Source: Pyxidicoccus xibeiensis (GTDB taxonomy: Bacteria; Myxococcota; Myxococcia; Myxococcales; Myxococcaceae). From it: a stretch of 64,000 bases of DNA. Numbering within the stretch: position 1 is the first letter of the stretch; each line of letters begins with the position of its first letter. The notes beneath the pieces were generated by a model that was given only the letters and a program-made list of their open reading frames with translations, did no database searches and was not told the origin of the DNA. The position numbers were made by a program, and so were the translations under genes. Shown here piece after piece: positions 27,200 through 36,306 of the stretch. The stretch covers positions 62,001 to 126,000 of the forward strand of contig NZ_JAJVKV010000004.1 in assembly GCF_024198175.1 (NCBI RefSeq). Direction: 5' to 3'.

Positions 27200-27226
27200 G
27201 GCCCCCCATGACGTAACCCGTCAGGC

Positions 27227-27252
27227 CCTTACCCAACTTCCCTGAAGGGGGT
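27227..27252 (-). repeat. IS630 terminal inverted repeat (right in window)
   Basis: This is the partner of 26147-26172. It is followed by the duplicated TA at 27253-27254 and then by the original flank beginning GAAAATTCC. Confidence 0.85.
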
Positions 27253-27521
27253 TAGAAAATTCCGATTCTATGTAGGACCGTGGCTTTGGGACGAGCGCCC
27301 GCCTGGGGCGAGCTGCGCCAGACCGCGAGAATCGGCGGTTGGCCAAGCCCGACGGAGGTCCGTCGGACTTCGGCCGACACCAAAGCCCCGGGCCCACGTC
27401 AGAGCGGCACCACGCGGCCGGGCGGCCGTCGCGGGCTGTGAAGCCGTGCCCCTCCGACTCTGCTAAGAAGAGACTCAGCAAGTCACCTTCCTTCGTCCCA
27501 ACCCATGCAGGGCGCCGCCGT

Positions 27522-29444
27522 ATGAGCATCGACATCCCGCATCCCGACCGGCTCGCTCCGGGCGACTTCGTTGGCCCCTGGAAGCTCCTCGAAGTGCTCG
27601 GCGCCGGAGGGCTCGGCCGCGTCTTCAAGGTCGAGAGCGAGGGCAAGGTCTATGCGCTGAAAATGGCGGTGCGGTTGCCCGGCGAAAAACTGCCAGGCGA
27701 AGAAGACGTGGACGGATGGTGCATGCGCGAGGCTACGGCGATGATGGGCCGCTCTCCGCATCCGAACATCCCTCGCGTGTTCCAGGTTGGCCGTTGGCCG
27801 AATCCGGAATCGGGGTTCTTGTTCGTCGTCATGGAGTACGTAGACGGCCTGAGCTTCACTGACTGGAGGTACGAGACTCATCCGAGCGCCGCTCAGCTCG
27901 TGGACGTGATGCTCCCTCTGGTGCGAACGCTGGCGGACTTGCACAAGGCGGGTATTCAGCACCGTGACCTGAACGCGCAAAACGTCCTCATCCGGAGGGA
28001 CGATGGCAGGCCGGTCCTGTTGGACTTCGGCAGTGCCTCGCTTCCTGGTGCTCGCACGCTCACGCAGGGAATTCCCCCTGTGAACCTCTCCGTGGTTCCG
28101 CCTGAAGCCTTCGAACACGCACGCCTGAATGGCGAAGACGCGAGATTCCGGGGAGGCCCGTCCGCCGATCTCTACGCGCTCGGCGTTCTGATGTATCAGG
28201 CGCTCGCCGACGGGTATCCGTTCAACCCGGAGCTGTCGCCGGAGAGGTTGCTGGCGGCCATCACCCTGCGCATGCCGCGCGCCCCGCACCGGGTGAATCC
28301 CAAGGCGCCGAAGAGTCTGAGCGCCATCAGCATGCGGCTCCTGGCGAAGCGCCCCGAGGACCGCTTCGACAGTGCGGAGACTCTCTACAAGTCCCTCTGG
28401 GAAGCCAACAAAGAGAGAACGTCGCGCGAATGGAAGGTTCCTCTGGGTCTGCCTGAAAGCGGACCCGCCCCGGTGACGGACGAAGAGATGCAGGAGCGCA
28501 AGCGGGATGATGAGCGAACCCGCCTCACCGTTGAAGCGCGCGAGGCTGAAGAAGACGCAGCTTCGGCTAAGAAGGACTCGACGGATGCGCCTCCGTCCGA
28601 AGAGGTCTTCGCGCGCATGAACACAGTGCCTGTGCGGCACACGAAGACCCTCTGGACTTGGGCGCGCGTTCGCCGTCCAGTGTTGGGGATGACCACGGCC
28701 TTCGCGCTGGTGGCAGGCCTCGTCGTCCTTGCTTCGTGGTGGAGCACGAACCGGCCGGACGCACTTCCCTCGATGGCGCCTCACGCTTCGACACGGCCAG
28801 TGCAGCCAGGGCTGGGCCAGGAAGTGGCGCCGCCCTGGATGCCGCCGGAAGCTAACGCCGTCGCAGCCTCACCCGAGGCCGCATTCACCCCAACGACCCT
28901 CGCATCCCCCGCGATGCTCTCCGAGGATTCAGCTCCCGTGAAGACGCCTACGACTCTGCCTTCCACCCCCCTCCGCGCCGCGCGAAAGGCGGTCGGAGTG
29001 GCGACGACCTGCACCTTGCTGACTGGGTGTCCAGGTGCCCAAGTGCGTCCAGATCCTCCCCCAGAGGCGTGTCCCGAAGGCGCCGTGGAGGCCATGGAGA
29101 AGTGGAACATCACCCCCGGAGAGGAGCACGTCGGGGTATTCGTCCGGCGGGTCAACCCCCACTACATGGAGGTGAGCGAAGGCCCGACCACGGTCTACAT
29201 CTCCGGTGGCCAGTTCAAGGACATGCCGGGCGCAGCGGCGCTGTCGGGGCGTCTGATCTTCGGAGCTCGCGTGTTCGGGCGACTCACGCAGGCGAAGACG
29301 CCCGATGGCAAGACCTTCCCGGTCTGCTTCGAGTTGGAGGACGAAGAAGGCGGGCGCGGGCTCATTCGTGAGGCCGACGGCGGCCCTGGCACCGCCAAGG
29401 TCTTCAGCAGCGTCACCGTGAGAGCGGTTCGTAAGTTCCAGTAG
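27522..29444 (+). CDS. Membrane-spanning serine/threonine protein kinase
   Basis: The protein has 640 residues; I chose the ATG at 27522 because the kinase domain begins soon after it. The Gly-rich loop is LGAGGLGRV (27-34), with Lys47 in ALKM, Glu70 in the C-helix, HRDL at 147-150, Asn154, DFG at 168-170 and PPEA in place of APE. The usual HRDLKPxN reads HRDLNAQN. An acidic juxtamembrane linker precedes one membrane helix (about 395-413). The C-terminal 150 residues form an unknown domain (VGVFVRRVNPHYMEV, VYISGGQFKDMPG). The next gene encodes a DUF2381 protein, a pairing I recall from other myxobacterial loci. GC is lower than the window average. Confidence 0.87.
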   Translation: MSIDIPHPDRLAPGDFVGPWKLLEVLGAGGLGRVFKVESEGKVYALKMAVRLPGEKLPGEEDVDGWCMREATAMMGRSPHPNIPRVFQVGRWPNPESGFLFVVMEYVDGLSFTDWRYETHPSAAQLVDVMLPLVRTLADLHKAGIQHRDLNAQNVLIRRDDGRPVLLDFGSASLPGARTLTQGIPPVNLSVVPPEAFEHARLNGEDARFRGGPSADLYALGVLMYQALADGYPFNPELSPERLLAAITLRMPRAPHRVNPKAPKSLSAISMRLLAKRPEDRFDSAETLYKSLWEANKERTSREWKVPLGLPESGPAPVTDEEMQERKRDDERTRLTVEAREAEEDAASAKKDSTDAPPSEEVFARMNTVPVRHTKTLWTWARVRRPVLGMTTAFALVAGLVVLASWWSTNRPDALPSMAPHASTRPVQPGLGQEVAPPWMPPEANAVAASPEAAFTPTTLASPAMLSEDSAPVKTPTTLPSTPLRAARKAVGVATTCTLLTGCPGAQVRPDPPPEACPEGAVEAMEKWNITPGEEHVGVFVRRVNPHYMEVSEGPTTVYISGGQFKDMPGAAALSGRLIFGARVFGRLTQAKTPDGKTFPVCFELEDEEGGRGLIREADGGPGTAKVFSSVTVRAVRKFQ

Positions 29445-29557
29445 GGCCGTCCGGGCGAGCGGGTAGGAGGAGCGCGGACACCTACATGGGTCGTGGCGTG
29501 GTAGAGACTACGCATTGAGTCCCTGCGTTGGGCTCCATCCCGTGAGGTCTGCTCTCC

Positions 29558-30481
29558 GTGTTCGCCGCCCCATCCTTCGTCCTGCTTGCGCTCATGCTCT
29601 TGGATGGGCCCGCCGTTGCACAGCCGATTGCTGCTCCTTGCCAGACAGGCGTTCAGCACATCGAGCTACCAGCGGTACCCTCGGACGAACTCCCGACGGT
29701 CTGCGTCAGCGCAGGGCAGGCCACCACCCTCAGCTTCGATACGGACTTTCTGCATGAATCACTGACGCTGGAGGGCCGGGAGAAGTTCGCCAAGGCGCAC
29801 GTCAGCGAGAGCACCGTGAAGCTGGTGCCCTCGGAAAAACTGGTGCCTGGGGAGAAGCTGAAGCTGACGTTGCGCTTCAAGGGCAATGATGCACCGGCCG
29901 GTGCTGCATTGGTCCTGGTGGTGCACGCTGTGCAGGCGACTCCGTATGTGGAGCTACACCGTGAGAAGCGCACGGTGGAGTCATGTCAGAGGGAGTTGAA
30001 GGAGAAGGAGGCTGCACTCCAGCAGTGCCGCGCGGACAACGAACGGCTCCGCAACGAGCGGACCGGACCGGGGGGAATCATTGGGCTGCGTGCGTCCGGG
30101 CTCATGGATAGAGGCGGGGTCGCAACCCGCGCCAGCACGAAGAACGTCGCCCAAGCCGCCACGAACGCTTTCACTGTGTCGAGAATCACTGCATACCGCT
30201 CTGCTCTGCGCGTGGCCGTGGAGGTGTTCTTGGACGTTCCGGAGGACGCGCCACCCTGGAGAGCGGAGAGCGCGACGCTGACGCTCCAAGGAAGGAAAGG
30301 GGCCGAGCTGAGGGTCGTCGCGCTCTGGCCAGCTGAGCCCATTGCTCTTGGAGCGCTCGGCGGAAGCGTCTTCGTGGAAGCAGAAGCGCCAGCGGACGCG
30401 ATGGCGGGAACCTTCGTGCTGCGGCTCTGGGATGCGAGCGGGGCTCGCACCGTCACCATCAGCGATATCACCTTCCCATAG
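29558..30481 (+). CDS. DUF2381 (TIGR02268) family secreted protein
   Basis: The protein has 307 residues from a GTG start. A signal peptide (LLALMLLDGPAVAQ) precedes the typical N-terminus with LPTVCVSAGQATTLSFDT. A beta-rich segment is followed by a short coiled coil (SCQRELKEKEAALQQCRADNERL, shown in two parts: SCQRELKEKEAALQQC, ADNERLRNERTG). A second beta-rich domain closes with GTFVLRLWDASGARTVTISD. This is the Myxococcus paralogous family TIGR02268, function unknown. It lies 113 bases after the kinase gene on the same strand and probably forms an operon with it. Confidence 0.82.
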   Translation: MFAAPSFVLLALMLLDGPAVAQPIAAPCQTGVQHIELPAVPSDELPTVCVSAGQATTLSFDTDFLHESLTLEGREKFAKAHVSESTVKLVPSEKLVPGEKLKLTLRFKGNDAPAGAALVLVVHAVQATPYVELHREKRTVESCQRELKEKEAALQQCRADNERLRNERTGPGGIIGLRASGLMDRGGVATRASTKNVAQAATNAFTVSRITAYRSALRVAVEVFLDVPEDAPPWRAESATLTLQGRKGAELRVVALWPAEPIALGALGGSVFVEAEAPADAMAGTFVLRLWDASGARTVTISDITFP

Positions 30482-30520
30482 GCGACGAGTTCGCGTTCGA
30501 AGCTTCCCGCTAAAGGAAAC

Positions 30521-30550
30521 GGGGCCCACGGCATTCGCGCCATGGGCCCC
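30521..30550. terminator. Bidirectional terminator hairpin
   Basis: An 11-bp stem with one mismatch (GGGGCCCACGG / CCATGGGCCCC) closes on an 8-base loop. It lies between the DUF2381 gene (stop 30481) and the convergent CotH gene (stop 30577). Confidence 0.7.
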
Positions 30551-30576
30551 GCCCCCTACCCTGCCTTCACTTCACT

Positions 30577-32397
30577 TCACTTCCCGGGCTGGCCTTTGAA
30601 CGACTCCGCCCCCCGGGGCTCGCGGCCGTACGCCTCTCCGTGTGCCAGCGGGGCGAACCACAGCATGTCCAGGGCCTTCATCCCCGCCGCGTCGAACAGG
30701 CCCACCTCCGTCCGCGCCGGGTCCAGCGCCAGGTCGAACGTCGCATGCTCCCCCGGCGCCAGCGTCCGCGCCGGCAGCTGCGGAGCAAACGGCACCCGCG
30801 TATCCGCCGACAGCCGCAGCCCTCCCAGCTCCACCGGCGCACTGCCCCGGTTGTAGAGCTGCACCCAGAAGCCACCCGACTCCGTCCGCCCCACCCGGTC
30901 GATGACGATGGCGCCCTCCCCGTGCTTCTCCAGGTCATCCAGGTGCGCCAGCAGCCACGCCCGGCGCTCCTTCACGAAGCGGCGCAGGTACTTCGCGCTC
31001 TCCCTCGCATGCGGGACGCTCACCGTCTCGTCCAGCGGCTTGTCCGCACCCTCCTGGGGCAGGATGAAGGGCTTCAGCAGCGCATGCATCTTGTCGATGC
31101 GCGCCCCCAGCTCCTCCTCCGTGAGCCGCGTCTCCAGCAGCTCCCGCATCCGCGCGATGTACCGGGTCCGCAGCTTCGGGTCGTCCAGGATGCGCGTGGT
31201 CAGCGTGCTCCACGTGGGCCGCATGTCCTTGTAGCCCAGGTCATCCCGGCGGTGGACGTACAGCTCGTAGACCTTGGGGTCGTACCCGCTGAAACCCGGG
31301 TGCGGGTAGTCCTTCTTCACGCCCTGGATGGGGTTGGGGTTCGTGCGGTTGTAGAGGCTCAGCGCGTTGTTCAAATCCCAGGGGACGAACGTCCACCTGC
31401 CCGTCTCCCGGCTGTAGATGAGGTAGCTGCGCGCGTCCTGGTGCGTGTGATTGACGATGAACGAGTCCAGCACCATCCAGGTGAGGTAGTCCTCCAGCTC
31501 CAGGTTCTTCTTCAGGAACGCCTCGAACTGGTCCGGCGACGTGCGGTTGAGTCCGTCCAGGAACGTCCACAGCCGGTCCCACGGCTCCTTCTCGTTCGTC
31601 TGCTTCTCCCACTTCTCCATGTACGGCTGGTATGGCGGCTGCCGCAGCTCGCAGTCGTGCATGCCGCAGCGGTAGATGTCGCCGTCGTCATCCAGGGCGT
31701 GCGACTCCAGGAAGTCCTTGGTGATGGACTCCAGCTCCACGTAGACGCCCGAGTACTGTCCATTGAGGTACAGATTCACGTAGCGCGTCCGGGGCACCTC
31801 CAGCCCCACGCTGGCCGCCGTGTCGTACCAGAGCTTCTCCGTGAGGTAGCCGCCGTCCTTGTACGCCGCGAGCAGCTCGATGCGCTTCACCCCCTGGAAG
31901 CGGTCCGCCTTGTCGAAGCGCACCTGCCAGGGCTTCTTCGTCTCGTAGCGCGTCGACCGGCCCCGGTAGCGCACGTCCACCGAGTAGTCGCGCCCCGCCG
32001 CGGTGAAGGTCGCCGGCACCTGGTAGTCCCGGTTGTCGATGTTGTCGTTCAGCGCCTTCAGGTGCTCCGGGGACACCGTGAGGTGGTACTCGGGCAGCGA
32101 CGTCTGGAGCGCGGGCCACGTCGGCGGCGGCGTCGTCGGTCCCCCATCCGGCGTGCCGGAGTCCGGAGGCCCCGCGTCGGGCGTGCCGGAGTCCGGCGGC
32201 CCCGCATCGGGCGTCCCGGAGTCCGGGGCGCCAGCGTCGGGTACCCCGGAGTCGGGCGTGCCCGCATCAGTGGGGTCCGGCCGTTGGTCAGGGCCGGCGT
32301 CCTCAGACGGAGTGTCTGGAATTGGAGGGTCGGTGGACGCATCACCACACGCGCCCATCAGCAGCATCAGTCCAGCAAGCAGGGCAAGTCGTTTCAT
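30577..32397 (-). CDS. CotH-kinase-family lipoprotein
   Basis: The protein has 606 residues. The signal peptide ends in a lipobox (LMGAC). A Pro-Asp-Ser-Gly-Thr linker covers about residues 20-90. The CotH kinase domain follows: VRYRGRSTRYETKKPWQVRF, LLAAYKDGGYLTEKLWYD, NLYLNGQYSGVYVELESI, and the active-site-like segments LDSFIVNHTHQDARSYLIYS and WTFVPWDLNNAL. The C-terminal about 100 residues resemble a lamin-tail-like beta domain (IVIDRVGRTESGGFWVQLYN, RGSAPVELGGLRLSA). CotH kinases phosphorylate spore-coat proteins in Bacillus. In myxobacteria the role is open; spore or surface protein phosphorylation is possible. Confidence 0.87.
   Translation of the reverse strand: MKRLALLAGLMLLMGACGDASTDPPIPDTPSEDAGPDQRPDPTDAGTPDSGVPDAGAPDSGTPDAGPPDSGTPDAGPPDSGTPDGGPTTPPPTWPALQTSLPEYHLTVSPEHLKALNDNIDNRDYQVPATFTAAGRDYSVDVRYRGRSTRYETKKPWQVRFDKADRFQGVKRIELLAAYKDGGYLTEKLWYDTAASVGLEVPRTRYVNLYLNGQYSGVYVELESITKDFLESHALDDDGDIYRCGMHDCELRQPPYQPYMEKWEKQTNEKEPWDRLWTFLDGLNRTSPDQFEAFLKKNLELEDYLTWMVLDSFIVNHTHQDARSYLIYSRETGRWTFVPWDLNNALSLYNRTNPNPIQGVKKDYPHPGFSGYDPKVYELYVHRRDDLGYKDMRPTWSTLTTRILDDPKLRTRYIARMRELLETRLTEEELGARIDKMHALLKPFILPQEGADKPLDETVSVPHARESAKYLRRFVKERRAWLLAHLDDLEKHGEGAIVIDRVGRTESGGFWVQLYNRGSAPVELGGLRLSADTRVPFAPQLPARTLAPGEHATFDLALDPARTEVGLFDAAGMKALDMLWFAPLAHGEAYGREPRGAESFKGQPGK
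32151..32270 (-). repeat. 30-bp in-frame tandem repeat coding for the PDSGTPDAGP linker
   Basis: About four units of 30 bases (starting at 32152, 32182, 32212 and 32242) encode Pro-Asp-Ser-Gly-Thr-Pro-Asp-Ala-Gly-Pro in the CotH lipoprotein stalk. The two middle units differ at only a few bases. Confidence 0.8.
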
Positions 32398-32516
32398 GTC
32401 ACCGGGCTGTAGGAGCAATTCGTACGCCAGGGCATCTGGCCCGGGTCTTGCCAGGAAAGGCGAACCGCGGGGGTACAGAGAGGGAAACGCTTTGCCCGAC
32501 GCGGGAGCTTTCCCGC

Positions 32517-34682
32517 TCAGAGCATGGCACTCGAGGGCTGGGGCCGGGTCTCCGGGGCCACACCCCACGACTCCTGGCGCAGCGCCTGGTAGTGGCGCAG
32601 CCAGGACACGTTGAGCGGATCCAACGCGAGCGCCTCGGCGTAGCGAGTCAGTGCACCGCGCAGGGCCCGCTGCACCTCCAGCGCATGGCCCTGGGTGAAG
32701 AGGGTGCGCGCGCGGGCCTCCGCCTCGGGCCGGGCGTTGAGGAAGGCGCGGCGCAGCGGCTCGATGGCCTCGTCCGTGAGGCCCGCCTCCACGCAGCGCG
32801 AGAGCCCGGCGAGGTTGCCCCGGACGGCGTCGAAGCCGGCGCGGTTGAGCGGCTCGCCCAGGGTGCGCCGTGCGGCCTCCACGCGCTGGCGCAGCGTGTC
32901 CAGCGCGCGGCGCTGCTCGGTGGGCAGCGTCCGCTGGCGGAAGCCGTCCAGCCGGCGCAGCGCGGCACTGGCGCGGCGGCGCACCTCGTCGAAGTCCACG
33001 CCCGGCTGCGCACCCAGCAGGGTGTACGGGTCCTTCGCCACCATGGCGGCCCGCGACAGCAGGCGCGCGAGCTCGGCGTCCGGCCGGGGCTCTCCGCCCG
33101 GTGCGCGCGGCGCCGTCCCCGTCCACAGCGCCTGGGCCAGCAGCTGGCGCAGCGGCTCCTCGGGGCTGTCGAACTGCACGAAGACGCCGGCGGCCACGTT
33201 CCAGATGCGCGCCTCGTCCCGCGTGACGTGACGGACGACGTCGCACTCGCACGCCACCGTCCGGCCCCCGAAGGACAGCTGCGCCGGCAGCCGCGCGGCG
33301 AGCGGCGGCAGCGGCCCTTCCCAGGCGGCGAAGAAGCCCTCCGTCGTCACGTCACCGGCCTTCACGGGCACCAGGCCTTGCGAGGCCCCCAGGCCCAGGC
33401 GGACCTCCAGGCCCGCGGGCGCGGCGGCGCACGGCGCGGAGACCTCCACCACGGAGACGGTGCGCGCGTCGCCATGGGCCGCCTCGCGGAGCGCCAGGTG
33501 CAGCGGCGTGGCGCCGTCCGCCGGCATGGCATGGCCGAAGATGCTGGTGATGGAGTGGCCCGCGTGGCCCCCGAGGATGCGCACGCCATTGCCCGGCACC
33601 AGGGCGATGGGCTGCGGAAGGATGTCCCACGGAACGCCCGGGTAGCCCTTCGAGGCTGTCGCGCGCGCGGCGGGCTCGGACGCGGGGCCGGGCACGTCCA
33701 CCAGCGCGTCCACCACGATTTCGATGTCCGGCAGCGGCTCGTGCTCGTCGACGAGCGGCGAGGACGCCACCGCCGTCTGCGAGAAGGGCGCCAGGCAGTC
33801 CATCAGCGCCAGGCGGAACGTCCGGGCATCCGCGAAGCGCTCGTCGGGGCGCTGGGCCAGGGCGCGCAGCAGCACGGCGGACAGGCCCGGCGGCACGCCC
33901 GGGTTGAGGACGTGCGGCTCCGGCGGCGTCAGGTCGCCCACGCGGCCGAAGCCGAAGGGCAGGCGCCCGGTGACGAGCAGGTAGCCCACCACGCCCAGCG
34001 CATACAGGTCCGCGCGGCCATCCACGGCCTCGCCCGACCACTGCTCCGGCGCGATGAAGGCGGGCGAGCCCACCACCATGCCGCACGCCCGCTCCTCCTC
34101 GGAGAGGCTGGCGGACAGGACGGCGCTGGCGCCGAAGTCGAGCACCTTCACCCGCCGCTCGCCGTGCCTGTCACGGGTGAGGACGAGGTTGTCCGCGGAC
34201 AAGTCACAGTGCAGCAGGCCCCGCGCGTGCGCGGCCTCCACGGCGGACAGCGCCTGGCCGAGCAGCTCCACCGCCTCCACCGGCGCCAGCGGCATGGGCA
34301 GGCGCGAGAGGGGCTCGCCGTTGGCGTACTCCATCAGGAGGCACGGCAGGCCCCCGGGGCCGGGACGCGCGTCGAGCACGCGGGCCACGTGGCGGTGGGT
34401 CAGCTCCCGCAGCGCGCGCGCCTCCTTGTAGAAGCGGGTGCGCATCTCCGGCCGCGCGGCCAGGTGCGGGTGCAGCACCTTGACGGCGAAGCGGTGCGCG
34501 CTGGGCAGATGCTCGGCCAGGTACACCGTGCCCAGCGCCCCCGCTCCCAGCCGGCGCTTCAGGACGAGCGGCCCGTGCCGCTGCCCCTCCAGCGCGACGT
34601 CGGAGGAAGCCGCGGGGACGGAGTGGACGGCCGGGCAGGCAGTCCCGACCGGGTGGGTCACCGCGCAGTGCGTGCATGCCAT
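32517..34682 (-). CDS. Serine/threonine protein kinase with PilZ-like and J-like C-terminal domains
   Basis: The protein has 721 residues from ATG 34682. An N-terminal CxxC-x9-C cluster (Cys3, Cys6, Cys16) may bind metal. The kinase domain runs from about 38 to 300: LGAGALGTVY, Lys68 in AVKVL, DFG at 182-184, GSPAFIAPEQW. The catalytic loop reads HCDLSADN (158-165), so Arg of HRD is Cys, a non-RD kinase. A PilZ-like beta-barrel follows at about 432-515 (GFFAAWEGPLPP, GVFVQFDSPEEPL), without the RxxxR and D/NxSxxG c-di-GMP motifs. Residues 551-622 look like a J-domain without HPD, and the end is TPR-like. No membrane helix is evident, so it is probably cytoplasmic. Confidence 0.83.
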   Translation of the reverse strand: MACTHCAVTHPVGTACPAVHSVPAASSDVALEGQRHGPLVLKRRLGAGALGTVYLAEHLPSAHRFAVKVLHPHLAARPEMRTRFYKEARALRELTHRHVARVLDARPGPGGLPCLLMEYANGEPLSRLPMPLAPVEAVELLGQALSAVEAAHARGLLHCDLSADNLVLTRDRHGERRVKVLDFGASAVLSASLSEEERACGMVVGSPAFIAPEQWSGEAVDGRADLYALGVVGYLLVTGRLPFGFGRVGDLTPPEPHVLNPGVPPGLSAVLLRALAQRPDERFADARTFRLALMDCLAPFSQTAVASSPLVDEHEPLPDIEIVVDALVDVPGPASEPAARATASKGYPGVPWDILPQPIALVPGNGVRILGGHAGHSITSIFGHAMPADGATPLHLALREAAHGDARTVSVVEVSAPCAAAPAGLEVRLGLGASQGLVPVKAGDVTTEGFFAAWEGPLPPLAARLPAQLSFGGRTVACECDVVRHVTRDEARIWNVAAGVFVQFDSPEEPLRQLLAQALWTGTAPRAPGGEPRPDAELARLLSRAAMVAKDPYTLLGAQPGVDFDEVRRRASAALRRLDGFRQRTLPTEQRRALDTLRQRVEAARRTLGEPLNRAGFDAVRGNLAGLSRCVEAGLTDEAIEPLRRAFLNARPEAEARARTLFTQGHALEVQRALRGALTRYAEALALDPLNVSWLRHYQALRQESWGVAPETRPQPSSAML

Positions 34683-34940
34683 GGAAGTCACCACCCTCGA
34701 GCGCCCCGGAAGCGGGGCGGGCGGCGTCGGCTCTGCAACCTTCGTGCATGGCCCCTTCGTCCACGAGTGGACAGCACAACCTCCCGATGGAGCGAGAACG
34801 CCCGAAACCGGGTCAGCGCGCACCCGTAATTCTTCCAGCCCGGGACACGAAGATTCTCCCGCGCACATCCGGCGACAAGGGGGCGCTCGCCAGGGCTGTC
34901 ACCCCTGCCTGCTACTCCGATGTGGAGCAGGAGGCCCTCC

Positions 34941-36263
34941 ATGCCCGTCCATCATCCCGGCCGCCACGGCTGTAGCAACCACAAGCACAGCGGTCCATTC
35001 TCCCTCGTCGCCGTCGGGCTCGCGCTGGCCCTCGGAGGCTGCGCGACGCTCAAGGACATGCCGCTGAGCGAGCTGGATACCGGCTCGCTGCGCTACCGCT
35101 CCGCCTCGCCTCCGTCCTTCGTGCCGGCGCCCGAGGCCGGGGCACGGGCGGAAGGAGCAGCCGCCGAGCGGACCGCCACCGCCGCGCACGCGATGAAGGC
35201 GCGACTGCTGCGTCCGGACGCCTTCGCGGAGCTGCTGCCACGCGCCGGGCTCGCGAGCATCCCGAAGGTCTCCACTGCGCTCACCCCGGCGGATGCGGCA
35301 ACGCTGTTCGACGCGTTGCTGGAGCAGCCCGTCACGACGACGGGCTTCGCTCCCCGGCGCGTCCTCTCGCGGCTGCTGCGTGAGGTGCTGGAGGGCAAGG
35401 TGGCGGTGCCGCGCTCGGAGCTGCTGGCGCGGCTGAAGCGCTTCGAGTCCCTGGCCGTGGTGCGTCCGGATGGCTACCTCGCACGGGCCCTCACGGGCGA
35501 GACGCGCCAGCGCGCGGGCGAGGTGCAGTGGCGTGAGGGCGCCTTCCGCGCGGGCCCCTTCGAGGTCGGCGCCTTCTACGAGGAGACGGCCAGCGGCTGG
35601 CGGGCCGTGGATGGGGCCCTGCGACTCCACGACGGGAGCCCCGTGCTGGCGGAGCTCACGGCCGGCAAGGGCACCACGCCGGCCACGAGCAAGAGCACCA
35701 CCGCGTCGGCGGAGCTCGAGACCTCCGGAAGGGGCACTCCGGCACTGGCCGTGCCTCGAGCCACCGGCACGAGCACCACCGCGCCGGAGCAGGCCACGCC
35801 CATCGAGCTGGTGCTCGCGCTGGGGCAGCTCCTCACGAAGCCGGGGGACACCCTCCTCGCGCTGTCGCAGCTCCCCGAGGGGCTGGTGAGCCTCATCACC
35901 GCCTCGCCCGCGTACCAGGAGCGCTTCCGGCAGCTGACGCGTGGCGAGCAGGTCCAGGCCCTGGCGAAGCTCACCACCGAGCTGCTGTCCACCTGGGGCA
36001 CGGCGACGGGCCCCACGCGCACCCTGGCTGCGATGGGCCTGGGCTGGGAGCCCCATGACGTGCAGGAGCTGTCGCTCACCGCCGGGGGCACGCTGACCCT
36101 GGGGTACGTGGCGGTGCCGATGTGGAGGACCGTCACGGTGCTGGGCGAAGGCCCGGCGGCGCCGGTCATCCTCCACGTCACGTCGGGCCCGCCCGCCGGA
36201 GCTGACGCGCCGACCCCTCCTCCGGCCGCGCTCCCCGTCAGCGATGCGACTCCGCTTCCGTGA
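34941..36263 (+). CDS. Lipoprotein of unknown function
   Basis: The protein has 440 residues with AGGAGG six bases before ATG 34941. The signal peptide ends in a lipobox (LGGC). A helical region follows, with recognisable but unassigned segments such as ATAAHAMKARLLRPDAFAEL, LLEQPVTTTGFAPRRVLSRL and REVLEGKVAVPRSELLARLK. A Thr/Ala/Ser-rich linker lies near 245-275. The C-terminus is beta-rich (ELSLTAGGTLTLGYVAVPMW). I do not recognise the family. The lipobox, ribosome site and codon bias make it a real gene. It ends at a perfect terminator hairpin. Confidence 0.75.
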   Translation: MPVHHPGRHGCSNHKHSGPFSLVAVGLALALGGCATLKDMPLSELDTGSLRYRSASPPSFVPAPEAGARAEGAAAERTATAAHAMKARLLRPDAFAELLPRAGLASIPKVSTALTPADAATLFDALLEQPVTTTGFAPRRVLSRLLREVLEGKVAVPRSELLARLKRFESLAVVRPDGYLARALTGETRQRAGEVQWREGAFRAGPFEVGAFYEETASGWRAVDGALRLHDGSPVLAELTAGKGTTPATSKSTTASAELETSGRGTPALAVPRATGTSTTAPEQATPIELVLALGQLLTKPGDTLLALSQLPEGLVSLITASPAYQERFRQLTRGEQVQALAKLTTELLSTWGTATGPTRTLAAMGLGWEPHDVQELSLTAGGTLTLGYVAVPMWRTVTVLGEGPAAPVILHVTSGPPAGADAPTPPPAALPVSDATPLP

Positions 36264-36269
36264 GGTGCA

Positions 36270-36292
36270 GGGCCGCTCACCGCGAGCGGCCC
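36270..36292. terminator. Bidirectional terminator hairpin
   Basis: A perfect 9-bp stem (GGGCCGCTC / GAGCGGCCC) with a 5-base loop lies between the convergent lipoprotein gene (stop 36263) and manC (stop 36307). Confidence 0.75.
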
Positions 36293-36306
36293 CGCGCCCC
36301 GGGGCA

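Larger units (their letters stand above)
26145..27254 (-). mobile_element. IS630-family insertion sequence with terminal inverted repeats and TA duplication
   Basis: The element runs from 26147 to 27252 (1106 bp) between two TA dinucleotides (26145-26146 and 27253-27254), the target duplication of IS630/Tc1-type elements. The ends 26147-26172 and 27227-27252 are inverted repeats, 21 of 26 positions identical, starting ACC and sharing AGGGAAGT and GGTAAGG. The single transposase is encoded on the minus strand in two frames. No second copy is present in this window. Confidence 0.88.

Noticed and set aside
30640..32412. Plus-strand frame of 590 codons opposite the CotH gene
   Set aside because: It has His/Arg/Val-rich shadow composition, while CotH motifs lie on the minus strand.
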